From Tamarix chinensis (taxonomy: Eukaryota; Streptophyta; Magnoliopsida; Caryophyllales; Tamaricaceae): DNA of 64,000 nucleotides. Numbering within the stretch: position 1 is the first letter of the stretch; each line of letters starts with the position of its first letter. The notes beneath the pieces were generated by a model. The model was not told the origin of the DNA. It searched no databases and saw nothing but the letters and a program-made list of their open reading frames with translations. Location of the stretch: assembly GCA_030549775.1 (NCBI GenBank), contig CM060177.1, forward strand, positions 53,570,638 to 53,634,637, in the 5' to 3' direction. The position numbers and the translations under genes were made by a program. Below, one piece after another: positions 11,400 through 23,410 of the stretch.

Positions 11400-12480
11400 C
11401 TCTTTGAGTATGTTGCTATTACTAAATCAATCTGGTGCTTTAAGCTTAACACTAGCTCTTTTTAACATTGCAATACTGAGTCTTGTATTATCATAACACT
11501 GACTCACTGTTTACATACATATCATTCATAATATATTATATTATACATACGTATCCATGTCTTGCCCTCACAATCCACCTCTGATGATTTGCTCTAAAAC
11601 TCTTATAATGGTAATGCCTCTCCTCAAAATGTCCCTTAGATTTTCCTCACGATTGGGGTACTGACCCTATAATTCTACCATACCCAAGAGATATGCTGCC
11701 TTTAGAATAAGTCTTTTACCTTGTGTTTGGATATTGATGACTCTCAAACTTCCTCTTACCTCTCATCTGGGCATTCCTAGCCTAAATACCCTAAGAAACC
11801 TATAAGTCCTACTCATACATCCCAACCATATATGGTGGGGAACTATGACCGAAAAATCCTAGTATTTAATCACTAGGTCAATCTTGAAAATGTGGACCTA
11901 CATTACCTCATTGTCTTCCATCTTAGAAGTGAATTGAATCAAGTTCATGAACCTCATTTAGTACTCCTCCGATATTATCCCTTACTATAGCGCTATGAAC
12001 TTATCATACTTTCTCATACAAGTTGAGTGGGGTAGAATATTTCTCAAAGCACCTCAAGGAAGGGTCCTCAAGTAGTAGGCTCTCTACCTCTACACTGGAC
12101 ACATTTCCATCATATGTCTGCTCGTCCCTCAAGTAATACATAGCCATGTCAACCCTCTTACGGAACAAGTAACCACAAGTAGTAAAAGTATTTTCTATGT
12201 CCCTAATCCAAGTCTCTATGATCTCAAGGTCTTCCCGACCCTTAAATATTGGTGGAAGATGGTGTCCAACCCTCTTGAGTCAATTCTTCTAAACTAGTAC
12301 TAGTACTGGTAATGGTGGCAGTAGCTGCAATGCTTGAATTTGTCTCTCCATATAAGCACCGAGAGTCTCCATATATGCCTTGATGCTCTTGTAACAGCGG
12401 TTGGTAGCCATCATCTCCCACCATCTCTATAAGACTTTGACTAATCAAAAGCAACTAATTTGTAGAGTGCTAAGGCTTAC
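11400..12480 (-). pseudogene. Ty3/gypsy gag relic
   Basis: The structural capsid gene. Near 12050-12240 the minus strand reads PPIFKGREDLEIIETWIRDI and then FTTCGYLFRKRVDMAMYYL, the retrotransposon gag fold. Upstream (12242-12454) is a Gln/Ser/Thr-rich N-terminal part open for 70 codons. The zinc-knuckle region toward 11450-11650 could not be read with confidence. Confidence 0.75.
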
Positions 12481-12658
12481 ACAACAAATCAACACATAAG
12501 TTTCCTATATCACATTTCCAACCCAGTCTTGCTCATTGAAAAATATGGATTTGAAAGCACATCAAATTTCAATAAAATACTCAAAGTAGTTCGAAAATCA
12601 TTAACACAACCTATGGTATCGAATCAAAACGTTTAAAACTACCATAGTTTGAAAATAA

Positions 12659-12672
12659 GACTTTGATACCAA
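12659..12672 (-). promoter_or_regulatory. Primer binding site of the Ty3/gypsy element
   Basis: The minus strand reads TTGGTATCAAAGTC, two bases inside the 5' LTR edge. It matches the common plant tRNA-iMet site TGGTATCAGAGC with small changes. Confidence 0.75.
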
Positions 12673-12674
12673 TA

Positions 12675-12917
12675 TGTGGTATTAGCTATAAATATTAAAA
12701 ATGAAGCATTTTTAATATAACATGCTAAAAATATTGGCTAGGACTAGTCAATTGGTTTGTCAAACTAGTTGATTGATTTCACCGAATCAAAATGCAAGCT
12801 AATAACAATAGACTAATCGATCAATTCATAGAACAAGTCGACTGGTAATCCAAGAAAACTCATTTTACTCAAATTTCTAAGCCATTTTATAAATTTCAAA
12901 TTGTAGGGTATTATGCT
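12675..12917 (-). repeat. 5' LTR of the Ty3/gypsy element
   Basis: It lies next to the primer binding site. The end near the site reads GCTAATACCACA on the minus strand, and the outer edge reads CATAATACCC, matching the TGTGATAATACCC start of the partner LTR. Length is about 243 bp. It contains GACTAGTCAATTGG / CTAGTTGATTG words like those in the Sirevirus LTR. Confidence 0.68.
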
Positions 12918-14079
12918 TATCCTCAAATTTTTAAAGCAAGATCAAGCTTTATCTATAGGGAAAACCATGGACAAAGCCACAAAAATGGAATGAATAAGAA
13001 GGGAAGGAATTAAGAGAAATAAAAGAAGAAGAAAGGAAGAAAATGACCAAGGATATATGGGTAAAAGGGTGATAAAATGGATAAACTCTAAAAAAAATTA
13101 ACATGGAAGTTTTATTATGGAATATCTCAAATTCCTAAGGCTTGAAAGGAAAAAAAGAAGAAGAGTAAAACAAAGGGGCGAAAAAAAGGAGTGATTTTTT
13201 TAGCTCCACATGTCAAGGGAAGGTTAGACAAGTTGGAAGAAAGACTATCTAAGTTAAGGTGGTGCAAAGGGAGTAAAATGGTAACTTAGGTTTTAATGAA
13301 GCAAAATCCTATTTTTTTCCCACAACCACTAGGGAAACCAAAACTTTTAGAGCATAAATGAGTGGATACCATAAGTACTTATCACTAATTAATGGTTCAT
13401 ATGCATTCTTAAAAAGTTTAGATAAAAATCAGGGAAGAGAAATTAGATTTGATGACACATATGTGCCCAATAATATCTAAAATACTTTAAAAATGATATG
13501 AATAATAATGGAATAATTTTGTATCATATGTAGGTTAAGAATAATAAAATAAGGTGATATCTAAAGTTTAATGAACTTTAAATAACTAGAAAGGGGTGAA
13601 TGGGCTCAAAGCATGCGATTAAGACCTACAAGAGTGATAAATAGTATTTTTTTACGTATAACTTGATTTAGCTGCTAGAAAAAATCTAGGAGACATGGAA
13701 AAATATGTGGATATCATATTTCCACATTAACAAAGAATTTGTAAATAGTTTGGAGGTCAAAATTGGTTAATAAGTCTCAAAAACACAAATTCATAAGAAA
13801 TGAAAAGAAATCTTGATCAAGATGCTCTGAAAATGCAACTAAGGTTTTAAAACTTTAAAAAAAAGTGATAAATCACCAAATTAAGGGAACTTAACCTCCA
13901 TAAATAATAATCTTGAATAATTTAAGTTACATTAAATATCGAGGTGATAAAAAATCAACCTAAACCACCACTTCCTATACTATTTGTTTAACACTCACCT
14001 CACACTTGTCACATGTAGTTACCAAGTGCATTTTTAGAATCAATGATTACACCATAGGCCAACACAAGCCTTTATCATT
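12918..14079. other. Intergenic, purine-rich then AT-rich, no gene seen
   Basis: From 12985 to 13330 the plus strand is rich in AAGAAGAAAGGAAG-type purine runs, with no open frame worth naming. The rest is AT-rich, with only short chance ORFs. Confidence 0.5.
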
Positions 14080-14308
14080 ATTTTTTCCCTATCACAAGCT
14101 TCCTAGAAAATTTCCCAAGAGGCTACACATCATTATATTACTCCAAGCTAAGTACATTATGATGGATTTTCAAAAAGAAGTGTGCACATATATAGTAATA
14201 TCAATCATTTTAAACTTCCATCATCCACTACCAAATTGAGGTATATATAGTTATCAAGAGTGCTTTTGTGATTGACGCTTGGCTCTACAAATCAACATAA
14301 GCCATTTT

Positions 14309-14385
<77 letters not shown>

Positions 14386-14580
14386 CAACTCATACGCTAT
14401 TCATAAATTTTTTTCAGGAAGTCATCCATCATTAAATTACTTCAAGATAAGCACACCTAACTTGGAAATTCTCCTATGATGGATTTTTGAAAATGAAGGT
14501 ATACCTTGTTTGTATAGGTACTCATATCAATTATTTTAAGCCTTCATGATCCACTAACAAATTGAGGTGATATAGTCTTA
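14080..14580 (+). repeat. Direct duplication flanking an (AT)35 run
   Basis: Two ~160-170 bp blocks share order and wording. The first (about 14090-14250) has CATCATTATATTACTCCAAG, then ATGATGGATTTTCAAAAAGA, then CCACTACCAAATTGAGGT. The second (about 14400-14575) has CATCATTAAATTACTTCAAG, then ATGATGGATTTTTGAAAATG, then CCACTAACAAATTGAGGTGA. The dinucleotide run lies between them. Confidence 0.75.
14313..14382. repeat. (AT)35 microsatellite
   Basis: Uninterrupted AT dinucleotides for 70 bases. Confidence 0.98.
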
Positions 14581-15677
14581 GTCTTAACTCATCATATGAT
14601 GCGCTAATTATGTACTCTCCTTTACGATCATCTTACCATTCATGCATAAGCGCTTGACATTTGCCTAAAATGGATAACACTTACTGAATGACTCATTATG
14701 TATAAACTAAAGGTGTGTAAACCTACACATCTTGGTGCTTCACATACATTGGACCCTCAACGAATCTTCCATCAGACAAATGTTCCATATTTTTCCATTT
14801 TTTTTTATGTGTGAGCAATCCATAATGTATTTCTTTAAGAAAGAAATCAAAATATGATTTAAAATTTGAACTTAGTTCTAAGAAAATTTTAACTTGTTCA
14901 TTGAGTAATTTTTAAACATAATATTACATATTAAGTTACATAAAATAAAATTATTCAATATTTAAATAAATTGTTCAAATTTTCTTAAAAGTAACCAAGC
15001 TTGTTTGCCTACCAAATTCAATAGATATGGGTCTTATCTTCTAAGATTTAACAAAAATAAGTTAAATCTAGATTTTGGTAAAAAAATTGAAGTATGATAA
15101 TAAACAATATTTTCTCATCCTTACCCTCCACCAACCCAAACCAACACACAACTCCCTCAAGACAATCATGGACCCAAAATTAAAAAAAGAACCTCTCTTA
15201 TCATGGATGATCTTTGCCTTTGATTTTCAAGTACAATCTCAATTATTCAATAATGAAAACATTTTGAATTAAATCTATTATTTTAAATTGATAAAAATTA
15301 TATCATTAAAAAATTAACAATAATTAAATTTAAAAAAAAAACTAAAAATGATGATTTATCAATTTATATTTTAAAAAAAAAATATCTTCAGATTACAAGC
15401 TATTTAGTTAATACATAGTTAATTAGTGTATTTACTCATTGTTAATATATTAATATGTAATTGTATGTTTATAACATATATCATATTTCTATCTTTATTA
15501 GAAATATTTATAATTATAATGAGCTTCAACACTTTTGTCTTTATTAGAAATATAAAAATATTTCCTTATTAATTGAAAGAACCAAACATTTATTTCTTAC
15601 TTGCCAAATCCCTTTATCCGTCTACATGTCATTTAATTTTCTTTTCATTCTCTATATAAGTTTTCATTTTCTGATAT
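14581..15677. other. AT-rich intergenic DNA
   Basis: No coding signal seen. From 14640 to 14790 the text (CCTACACATCTTGGTGCTTC, then ACATTGGACCCTCAACG) is of higher complexity than the rest and continues the repeated unit to its left. Confidence 0.45.
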
Positions 15678-16015
15678 GGTATGTTTGGTTCATGGTGAAA
15701 GTGGAACGGGTGTTGTTAACCACAATCAGGTGACTAAAGGTTAAAGTTTTACTTCTATTTATCCTAATTAACTTTATTTTTATTAACCTCTTATTTTGGG
15801 GGTAACGGAGATACATAAAAAAATATAAGTAAATTTTTTACATTTATACCAATCCAAACGAGATTTTTAAAATATTCATCTTGATTAATCTAGGTTAGTT
15901 TAATATCATTCAAATAAAATTTTAAAACATTCACTCCGATTTAACTCCATTCTCTTTGCATAGGTTAATTTTTAATGTGTATTCTCATTCCGATTCACCC
16001 GAATCCAAATAGAGC
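15678..16015. mobile_element. Non-autonomous DNA transposon (MITE) candidate
   Basis: The left end GGTATGTTTGGTTCATGGTG and the inverted right end GCTCTATTTGGATTCGGGTG form an imperfect terminal inverted repeat of about 25 bp, and the element is about 340 bp long. Similar TTTGGTTC...CATTCC ends are common in plant MITEs. No target duplication could be matched, so the family is left open. Confidence 0.5.
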
Positions 16016-16017
16016 AG

Positions 16018-16066
16018 TAATGATAAATTGTTTGGTTGATTGGTTCATTAATCAAACTATTTAAGC
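16018..16066 (+). repeat. Direct repeat, left copy
   Basis: TTGTTTGGTTGATTGGTTCA then TTAATCAAACT. The right copy is at 18078-18126. The unit holds an inverted pair (GATTGGTTCATTAATC). Confidence 0.7.
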
Positions 16067-16219
16067 ACATCCCATAATGCACCATTACTAAAGAGATTTG
16101 GAAAAATAGTAAATATCACTAATGTTGGTAACAAGAAGGAAGAACTTCCACATCATTGTTCCATACCTATAAATGCTGCAATTTCAAGTAAAAAGGATTA
16201 GGTAACCAATTTGTCAACT

Positions 16220-16440
16220 AACTCTATAATTAATTCATATGATATTGATGGTCATTGCTTAAATCATTTTGTAATTATGAATTATCACAATGTTGAGTTG
16301 AATAAAATGTTTTACCACTTACTCTTAAAGTATGTAAAATTGAAGAATGAAAATAAATTATTTGCGTCTATAGTTAGTTTAAAATTTTAGTTAGATGCAA
16401 AACTTGAAATGATTGAAATTCGTTCTTTAATAAACAACAA
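16220..16440 (+). pseudogene. Possible gag-like coiled-coil fragment
   Basis: One frame reads a Leu/Lys/Glu-rich stretch (NVELNKMFYHLLLKYVKLKN, then ENKLFASIVSL), interrupted by one stop. It faintly resembles the coiled tail of Sirevirus gag proteins. No zinc knuckle or other domain is next to it, and chance cannot be excluded. Confidence 0.2.
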
Positions 16441-17389
16441 CAATCTTAGAAACAACCTCCGTCAATACAAAATAAGGCTTCATTTTCCTTTTCAAAAAAT
16501 GATTTTAAATCTGTATTATTATTGATAATTTATTAAGGGCTAACCCCTATGGACCCAAAAATATATGGGCACCAAAAGTGTGTATTTGAAAATTTATTGT
16601 GGGGGAAAAAAAGAAGAGGAGGAAAAGCTTTAACGATCAAATAAAAAATCACAAAATCAAAGCCTCTTCTACCTCTTCGTAAAAGAAAGAGGAATACAAG
16701 TAAATTTTGCTAACTTCGAGTTTATATTCTCTAATATTGTTTTACATTATCTTTAATGTGAAATATTCTATGAGTAGATGACAAACATATTTGCTAACAA
16801 GTCTTAGCTAAACTATACTTATGAAAATTAAATATTATTCACTCTTTAAATGTTATTGTTTGATGCTTGAAAGTTATGTTAAAATTATATTTGGATAGAC
16901 TAGATAAATATTGATTTGATTATAAATTAGCCTACATGGTTTGTGCTTAAACCAATGACATAAAACCTATAAAGGTACCGACGATTGGTGTAATTGTAGA
17001 AGAATGTAGAATCAATGGGTGCTTAAAGAAAAATAATGAATGAAGATATTTAAGTAAAAATTGATAAAGAATTTAATAAGAACTTAACTTTTTAATATCG
17101 TCCTATTTAAAATTACTCCAAGTATTGTTAGATATAATTATTCAATCAAAAATTAACTAAATGATTTACTAGTATTGAATTTTAATATATACAACTATAA
17201 TGTTACAACTTACCGACATTATGTTATATATAGGAACCTCTACGACTGCCAATACAAGCATATTTTATTTGATACGTCATTCTCATTTTAAAACTATCAT
17301 TTATTTATATTTTTATGTTTCTATTTTTTAGGTCGTATATAAATATAATTTATAATTTATAATTTAATTTTTATTTTTATTTTTTTCGG

Positions 17390-17880
17390 TCTTTATCTTC
17401 ATTACCGTCTTCGCCTTCGTTACTACGAATCAGATACATCCAAAGGTGATTCACGGATTCCAATATGCCCGGTGAAACAGCTAAAACCCTGCAAAATTTT
17501 CAGAGATATTAACCAGATCGACGTGGGAAAAGACAAAAGAAGAGCAGGAAAATTTCTATATTCTTGAGAGGGGAGGGAAGGGGAAACGCTCTTAAAGCAG
17601 AGACCATAAAAAGCAAAGAAAGTGATGTATCTTTTGCTAGGAAATCTCAGTTTCCAGTTTCTACAGTGTTCCTTTCGCGAAAATGGATTCTATCTACCTT
17701 CCTGTCCTCAATCAATGCATACGAGTTAGAAACGGAGTTGGGACAGGAGTTAGAAACGGAGTCAAAACATCACAAAAGAAGATTGTTTTCTTTATGGATT
17801 CTACTTTCAGCTTCAAAATTAAAATAAAAAATAGCCTGAACTGCCCCATAGTTTTAAAACAGAACCCTTATAATTACTGA
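17390..17880 (+). other. GC-richer island with two overlapping short ORFs
   Basis: Base composition rises sharply against its flanks, with several CG pairs (for example TTACCGTCTTCGCCTTCG and CCTTTCGCGAAAATGG). Two overlapping frames are open: 17564-17827 (87 codons, Lys/Ser-rich) and 17683-17880 (65 codons, starting at a good ATGG context). Neither resembles a family I know. It could be a decayed first exon with its leader, or an insertion from elsewhere. No splice donor or downstream exon could be assigned. Confidence 0.3.
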
Positions 17881-18077
17881 ATCGTAAATTTAATAGTTTA
17901 AATTAATCATATCAGTAACATATATAAAATTATAAAATTAAAAAATAAAAAATTATAAAATTAAAGTATATATAAATCTAACTAGTGTTTAGTTAATTTT
18001 TTTATTTTTTTTATTAATCAGATCGATTCTTATTTGATTTTATTAATTTTAAATTATAAAGAATAATTACATGAAAC

Positions 18078-18126
18078 AATAATGATAACTTGTTCGGTTG
18101 ATTAGTTCATTAATCAAACTCTTGTC
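18078..18126 (+). repeat. Direct repeat, right copy
   Basis: TTGTTCGGTTGATTAGTTCA then TTAATCAAACT, about 2.06 kb from the left copy at 16018. Confidence 0.7.
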
Positions 18127-19593
18127 TAGTTTTTAATACTTTGAATTGCCCACGTAATTGTAGATCAAAATTATCAACTCTCACAAATTGTAATTGCAAA
18201 TCAAAATTTTAAACTCTCACAAATTGTATTGAATTAAAATATTTTCAACAAATCCAAAGTGTATGTTTACTAATGCATTATTCTCCTCAACGTATTTGTA
18301 TTGATCTAATTCGATCTCATATAATATAATGAAAAAAATAATGAGTTATTATTTCTATTTTACTATTACTAATATTATAATTAATATTTTGATTAGTATT
18401 ACTATTATTATTATTATTATTAAAATTTGATACATAAAATTACAATTAAATATCCACATTTAAAAAAAATATTAAGTTGTTAGATGTAGTTTTAACACTT
18501 AACTTTGATACATAAATATAAAAAATAATAAAATTTTAATACTTTCTTTGTATGATAAATAAGATTATTTTAATAATTTGTACACTTTTTTAGATATAAA
18601 AAATATTATTTAATATTTTAGCTAAACATTTATTTAAAAAACCACAAAATTTAATACATAAAAGATGAAATAGGAATATATTTTTAATTTGAGTAATAGT
18701 AAAAATTAGATGTTGTCAAAATTCTTCTTTTGATATAATTATTTGTGCTACAAACACATAGTGGTAGTAGAACAAATTCATGCACCGATAACAAAATCTT
18801 AACCTCTATTTTTCTTAATATGTATATGCATTTATTTTTCATATATATATTTTTAACTTAATACTTTGATAAAATAAATCAAAGTTTTATTCATAATTCA
18901 TGCTTAGCACCATTTTGGGAACCACATCACTTGTATTTGAGTCATCTAGGTAAGAAGTTTGGTTATAAGTAAGAAAATAGCTGCCTTTAAGGGGGGAAAT
19001 AGGTGAAAGTGGAAAAATTGGCTATAGATCAAAAAATATTTAGCATAATTAGATATACTCTTTGAAAATTAATATTGAATTTCTTTTTGACTCGGAATTA
19101 GAAAAAAATATTAATATTAGTTTATAATAAATTGAAATTTTAATAATTATATTATAAAAAATCAATTTACATGCTAATAAAAAATTACTTATTAGATAAA
19201 ATAAGAAATACAAACATACAAATGAACATAATAAGTTTATCCTCTTATGTACGAAAAAACATTTTTATATCACATAAAAATTTAATTTTTTGACAAGAAC
19301 TCTTAAGGTTGTAGATACAATCCTAATTTTATTTTTAAAATTATGTTAATTTATAAATGTATAACAAATACAAAAACAATTCTTTTCATGTTTTTACCAT
19401 AGTCATTAGGGGTGTCTTTAGCTTTTTATCAAAAATATTCCCTTTTGTTCACGATAAAAGGCCAACAATATTTTGATTTTTATTTTGCAACATATATATT
19501 TTTAAAAAGGAATACATAATTTAATATTATATTTTAAAATTTTAATATATTTGAGTACAACAACAACCTAGAGAATTTAAAAGAATAGAAGAA

Positions 19594-19941
19594 TGATAAG
19601 AACAATGGAAAACTATGGGTGTAACAGAAAGAATTGGATTAATACTAGGGTTTGTAATGTATTAGTATTCATTGATATACCATACACTCATACTCATACT
19701 CCTTTCATTACAAAGAAAACACTATTTTGATCATTGGAAAATTCAGAAAAATTATTTCATATTGATGCACAAATGAAAGAAATCCTTATATAGGCTTCTA
19801 TGTGACCTAATGGACTTAACAAAATTAACTAACCCTGCCACCTAGCTATTAACAAAATTAATGCCTATCTAAATTTAACAACTCATGGCATCACTTATGT
19901 GGACAACCTAACATAAGTACTTTGCCAATTGACATATAACA
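19594..19941 (-). repeat. 3' LTR of the split copia element
   Basis: On the minus strand it starts TGTTATATGTCAATTGG after the purine-rich CAAAGGTGGACAA, and ends TTCTTATCA. It aligns along its length with 36332-36681: on the plus strand both have ACATACCATACACTCATACT-like text, AATCCTTATATAGGCTTCTA and CTAACC(C/T)TGCCACCTAG. A TATA-like TTATATA is at 19786-19792. Confidence 0.88.
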
Positions 19942-20629
19942 TTGTCCACCTTTGGCCACATTATTTATGCAATTCAAAATTTGAAAACAATGTTGGAACT
20001 TAGCTAAATTAAGTGGCTTATTTAACATATTAGCTACATTATCCTTGGTTCATACTTTGTCTAGCCTCAACTTCCTCCTACAAAATACTTCTTTGATAAA
20101 ATGAAACATCAATATTCTTTTTTATTTCATAGTAGACAAGATTCTTGCTAAGGTATATGGCTCTATGATTATCATACCACCCTCTTATAGTAGTAGTTAA
20201 CACCTTAAACTCCTTAGTGAGACCTTTCAACAACAAAGCTTCTTTTATGGCTTTTATACATGGTATATATTCAACCTCTATTGTAGATAAAGTTACTATC
20301 TTTTTAAATTTTATCTTCCAATTGATTATGCAACTAGCTAGCTAAAATACACAACCTATCACAAACCTTATAGTATCTATATCTCAAACATAGTCTAAAT
20401 CACAAAACCCTTTCTAGCCTAAAATGATTACAATTAACTATGAGATAGACCAAACCAACTTCCTCTATGCCTAACAAATATATTAACACCTACTTAGCTT
20501 CCCACCAGTGCTCCTTTCCTTGATTTTCCATAAACCAACTCACTATACTCACTACATTAGCCAAGTTAGGTCTGGTGCAAATCATTAGATACATAGGATT
20601 ACCCACCACATTATTGTAAGGCACCTTCT
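19942..20629 (-). pseudogene. Copia RNase H and pol C-terminus relic
   Basis: On the minus strand a YNNVVGNPMYLMICTRPNLA segment (20555-20615) is the usual join between RT and RNase H. It is followed by SWFMENQGKEHWWEAK. The later VEYxxM and H-I-rich blocks are present only in pieces between many stops. The relic ends in the purine tract before the 3' LTR. Confidence 0.75.
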
Positions 20630-21330
20630 TCATGTATCCTCTATCTTCATCTTTACTGGGCATTGTATCTTTGATAATTTAAATTGTGCCTGTTGAGGAG
20701 TAAAAATTGGTGCCACCTCTATAAAACCAAACATACTCCGGACCTTCAAAACATAAGACCCTTGAGATAAGAAAAGCAACCTTCTTCCTATGTCTCTATC
20801 AATATCCATTCCTAGAATTCTCTTAGCAACTCCCATGTATTTCAAGTCAAACTCCTCCTTCAATTGCATTTTAACAATTCTAATTTGTGAAACATTCTTG
20901 CTAGAAAACAAGATGTCATCAACATACAGTAACAAGAAACACCTACTCCTTTCACTTTTTATACTTAACATACACATAGGGATCAAATTTACTTCTTCTA
21001 AAATCGATACACATAAAATACTTGTCAAACATTTCATTCCTCTACCTTGGGGATTTTTTCAATCCATATAAGAATATCTTTAATAAGTAGATACAATCTT
21101 CTTTTTCTTTATGAATGAATCCTGGCAGTAGTTTCATCATAATTTTCTCCTTGAGTTCTCCATGTAAAAAAGTTATTCACATTTAATTATTCAAGTTCCA
21201 AATCATGTATTGTCACCAAAGTTAATAGAACCCTAATGGATGTATGAATCAAAACATGTGAGAAAATCTCTTTGTAATCTACCCCTTTTCTCTAAGTAAA
21301 ACTATGAGAAAATAACCTAGCTTTATATCT
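20630..21330 (-). pseudogene. Copia reverse transcriptase relic
   Basis: A 135-codon open stretch (20630-21037) contains CFLLLYVDDILFSSKN, the catalytic YVDD box kept intact. It then has QLKEEFDLKYMGVAKRILGM and a RLLFLSQGSYVLKV segment, all standard copia RT. Upstream, to about 21330, the minus strand reads GVDYKEIFSHVLIHTSIRVL and LELEQLNVN, the start of the RT fold, with stops. Only the palm is still well preserved. Confidence 0.93.
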
Positions 21331-22556
21331 AGGTTTTTCTAAAGGTTTAACCCCTTCTTTTAGCTTAAACACCTACTTACATTGTACTAACTTCTTATTA
21401 TTGGGTTTGGGAACAAGTTCCTAAGTACCATTATTCTAGAGCAAGTCCACTTCATTTACTGTTGTTGTGTACCACTCAAAACTATTATCACTAAATATTT
21501 CTTTCTCGAAACTCATAGGTTCTTACTCAACAAAACTTGTAGCATTAAGGGTATATGCAACAAGTTATGCATGAACAAACCCATATTGAGGCTTTATGAC
21601 TCTTTAAACCCTATCTTTAGCTAATTGGTAATAAGGTAAGTCATCATGCTCACTAGGTAGCTCATCACATTTATCAAGGTCTGTGCCATGTTATGCTACA
21701 TCTTGATTATCACATCTTCTTTGCTCCACCTTAAGCTTAAGGAACCCTTTATTGCTCTTATATGATCCACCCTAAGTTCCTACATGATATTTTTTAAACT
21801 CAATCTCTCTAAACATTGTATCTCTATGCACAAAGTTTCTATGATTCATTTCTTCTAGTGATATTAGCTTATATTCATTTACTCCTTTAGGATATTGAAT
21901 CATCACATATTTTACTGCCTGTGGATCTAACTTTTATTTCTTCATGTGATCATATCATATAGAACCAAATAGTTTCAAGTGATCATACCTTGGTTCCATC
22001 CTAAAATATCTTTCATAAGGTGTATCAAAGGTCAGTAGCAACTAATAGACACATATTAATTAGGTATACCATGATCTTCGTAGCTTCTTTCTAATAACTT
22101 TTGGTTAATTCAAAGGTAAATAGAATTCAACATACCCCTCAAGTATAATAATCATTCTCTTGACAATGCTATTCTGTTGTGGAGTTTCCTTGATAGTTAA
22201 ATAACTAACAAAACTATGATTTTTGCAATATGAATCAACCTCCTTATTTTAAAACTCTAATCCATTGTTAGTCCTAAGCTTTTTAAGCTTTATTTTTTTT
22301 ATTATGTTTCCTCCATCACTTGTGAATCTTAAAAGTGCTTTAGTGCCTCATATTTACTTTTAAAGAAATAGATCCAAACTAAACTAGAGTAATCATTATT
22401 AAGAGTCAAGAAATACCTAGATTCTCCTCTAGAAAAATATTCTAGCTAGTCCTCATAAGTCTACATGCACATAATCTAATATTCATTATATCTTGTGTAC
22501 GCTTGAATTGAAATTTACCCTACAAGATTTTACTAGACACATTGTTCATAGAAATC
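21331..22556 (-). pseudogene. Copia integrase relic
   Basis: Near 22400-22540 the minus strand reads GKFQFKRTQDIMNIRLCACR, which fits the RxxFxxxxxRxxxxLxxxHxDxxGP start of the copia integrase core; the catalytic Asp is not readable. Near 21800-21960 it reads VKYVMIQYPKGVNEYKL, the C-terminal FxGYxxxxKGYRL-type block, followed by a link to RT with NNGTxELVPKP. Stops are frequent. Confidence 0.8.
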
Positions 22557-23410
22557 TAGTTACTAAAGTGAAGTGAATCAAAGTGGAGGAAGAAGTGCAT
22601 GATCTATCATCTATTGTTCCAAATGATGAAAGGTTGAAATTGCAAGAAAAAGGCTTCGGTTTAATGTTGTTAAACTGGAAGTATATGGCAGGTTTGAAGG
22701 ATAGTGTTTCTTTGAATGTTGAATGTACATTCGAAGGCCTTAAATGAAGATTAACTTCAGGTAATTCTTCAATCTAGAAGGGACTCAAAAAAGGGAGAAA
22801 AACGGAAGCAAAGGCTCAAGACTTTTGTGTTCAAAATTCTATTATTCAGCTCCTCTTTCATGCATGTACAAGGAAGTATATATATAGGAATCAATAGACA
22901 TAATGGGCCTTAAACCAGCCGGTTGTCTCTCTTAATTCAAGATACCTTAACTCACTTGAATTAAGCTCATATAATACCTAATCTTACTCATAATATCATC
23001 ATTTAAATGAGATTAATGACTAACATTACAAAGCCACAGAATCAACTATGGTACATACATGAAATTACAACAAAACCCTAGCTTACATAAAATACACTTA
23101 GGGTTTACAACAAGTTTAATATAACTAATGATAAAATCATTATATCTTGTTTTAGTGTCATCCCATGTGTGCCACAGCCTTGCATACTTTGAATGCTTGT
23201 ACACTTTAAGTCTCTTTTTGTGTATGAAATTCTTCTCCTTGCAAATATTTAATATACTTATAAGAATATCTTGAATCATTTTCAATACCAAGCATAGAAA
23301 TATTATCAAGAACATTTAAAATGATTGGATCAATTATTAATAAGGCTAACTCTTCCTTACCTTGAGAATAATTAGAAATATGAGAATCAATAGATGCACT
23401 TGCATCATAA
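22557..23410 (-). mobile_element. Insertion inside the copia integrase, LTR-like
   Basis: Integrase text stops at about 22556, and the pre-integrase HxLGH text is found only from about 23430 on. The ~0.85 kb between does not fit copia pol. On the minus strand it has a TATA-like CCTATATATATACTTCC at about 22870, then CTTGAGCCTTTGC and TTTTTCTCCC text, as in the U3/R part of short plant LTRs. I could not fix its ends or a target duplication. Confidence 0.4.

Larger units (their letters stand above)
7484..12917 (-). mobile_element. Ty3/gypsy LTR retrotransposon, full-length but decayed
   Basis: Read on the minus strand, the element has a 5' LTR, a primer binding site, gag, protease, RT, RNase H, integrase, a polypurine tract and a 3' LTR in that order, over about 5.4 kb. 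PR-RT-RH-INT order defines Ty3/gypsy. The pol C-terminus ends with the VLxxxxHxxxxATWE-type tail common in chromovirus-like elements, although a clear chromodomain cannot be read. Every domain has stops and frame changes. The two LTRs are alignable but differ heavily, so this is an old copy. No matching target duplication is visible (caaag versus atcct). Confidence 0.88.
16441..19593. other. AT-rich intergenic DNA
   Basis: Apart from the island at 17390-17880 and the repeat at 18078, I see only AT-rich text with long A and T runs and short TTA repeats (18385-18425). No transposase, RT or host coding motif was found. Confidence 0.5.

Noticed and set aside
20790..21071. 93-codon plus-strand ORF
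   Set aside because: Shadow of the copia reverse transcriptase, whose YVDD box lies on the minus strand here.
23046..23315. 89-codon minus-strand ORF
   Set aside because: It lies in the unidentified insert within the copia integrase and shows no domain; AT-rich chance ORF is the simpler reading.
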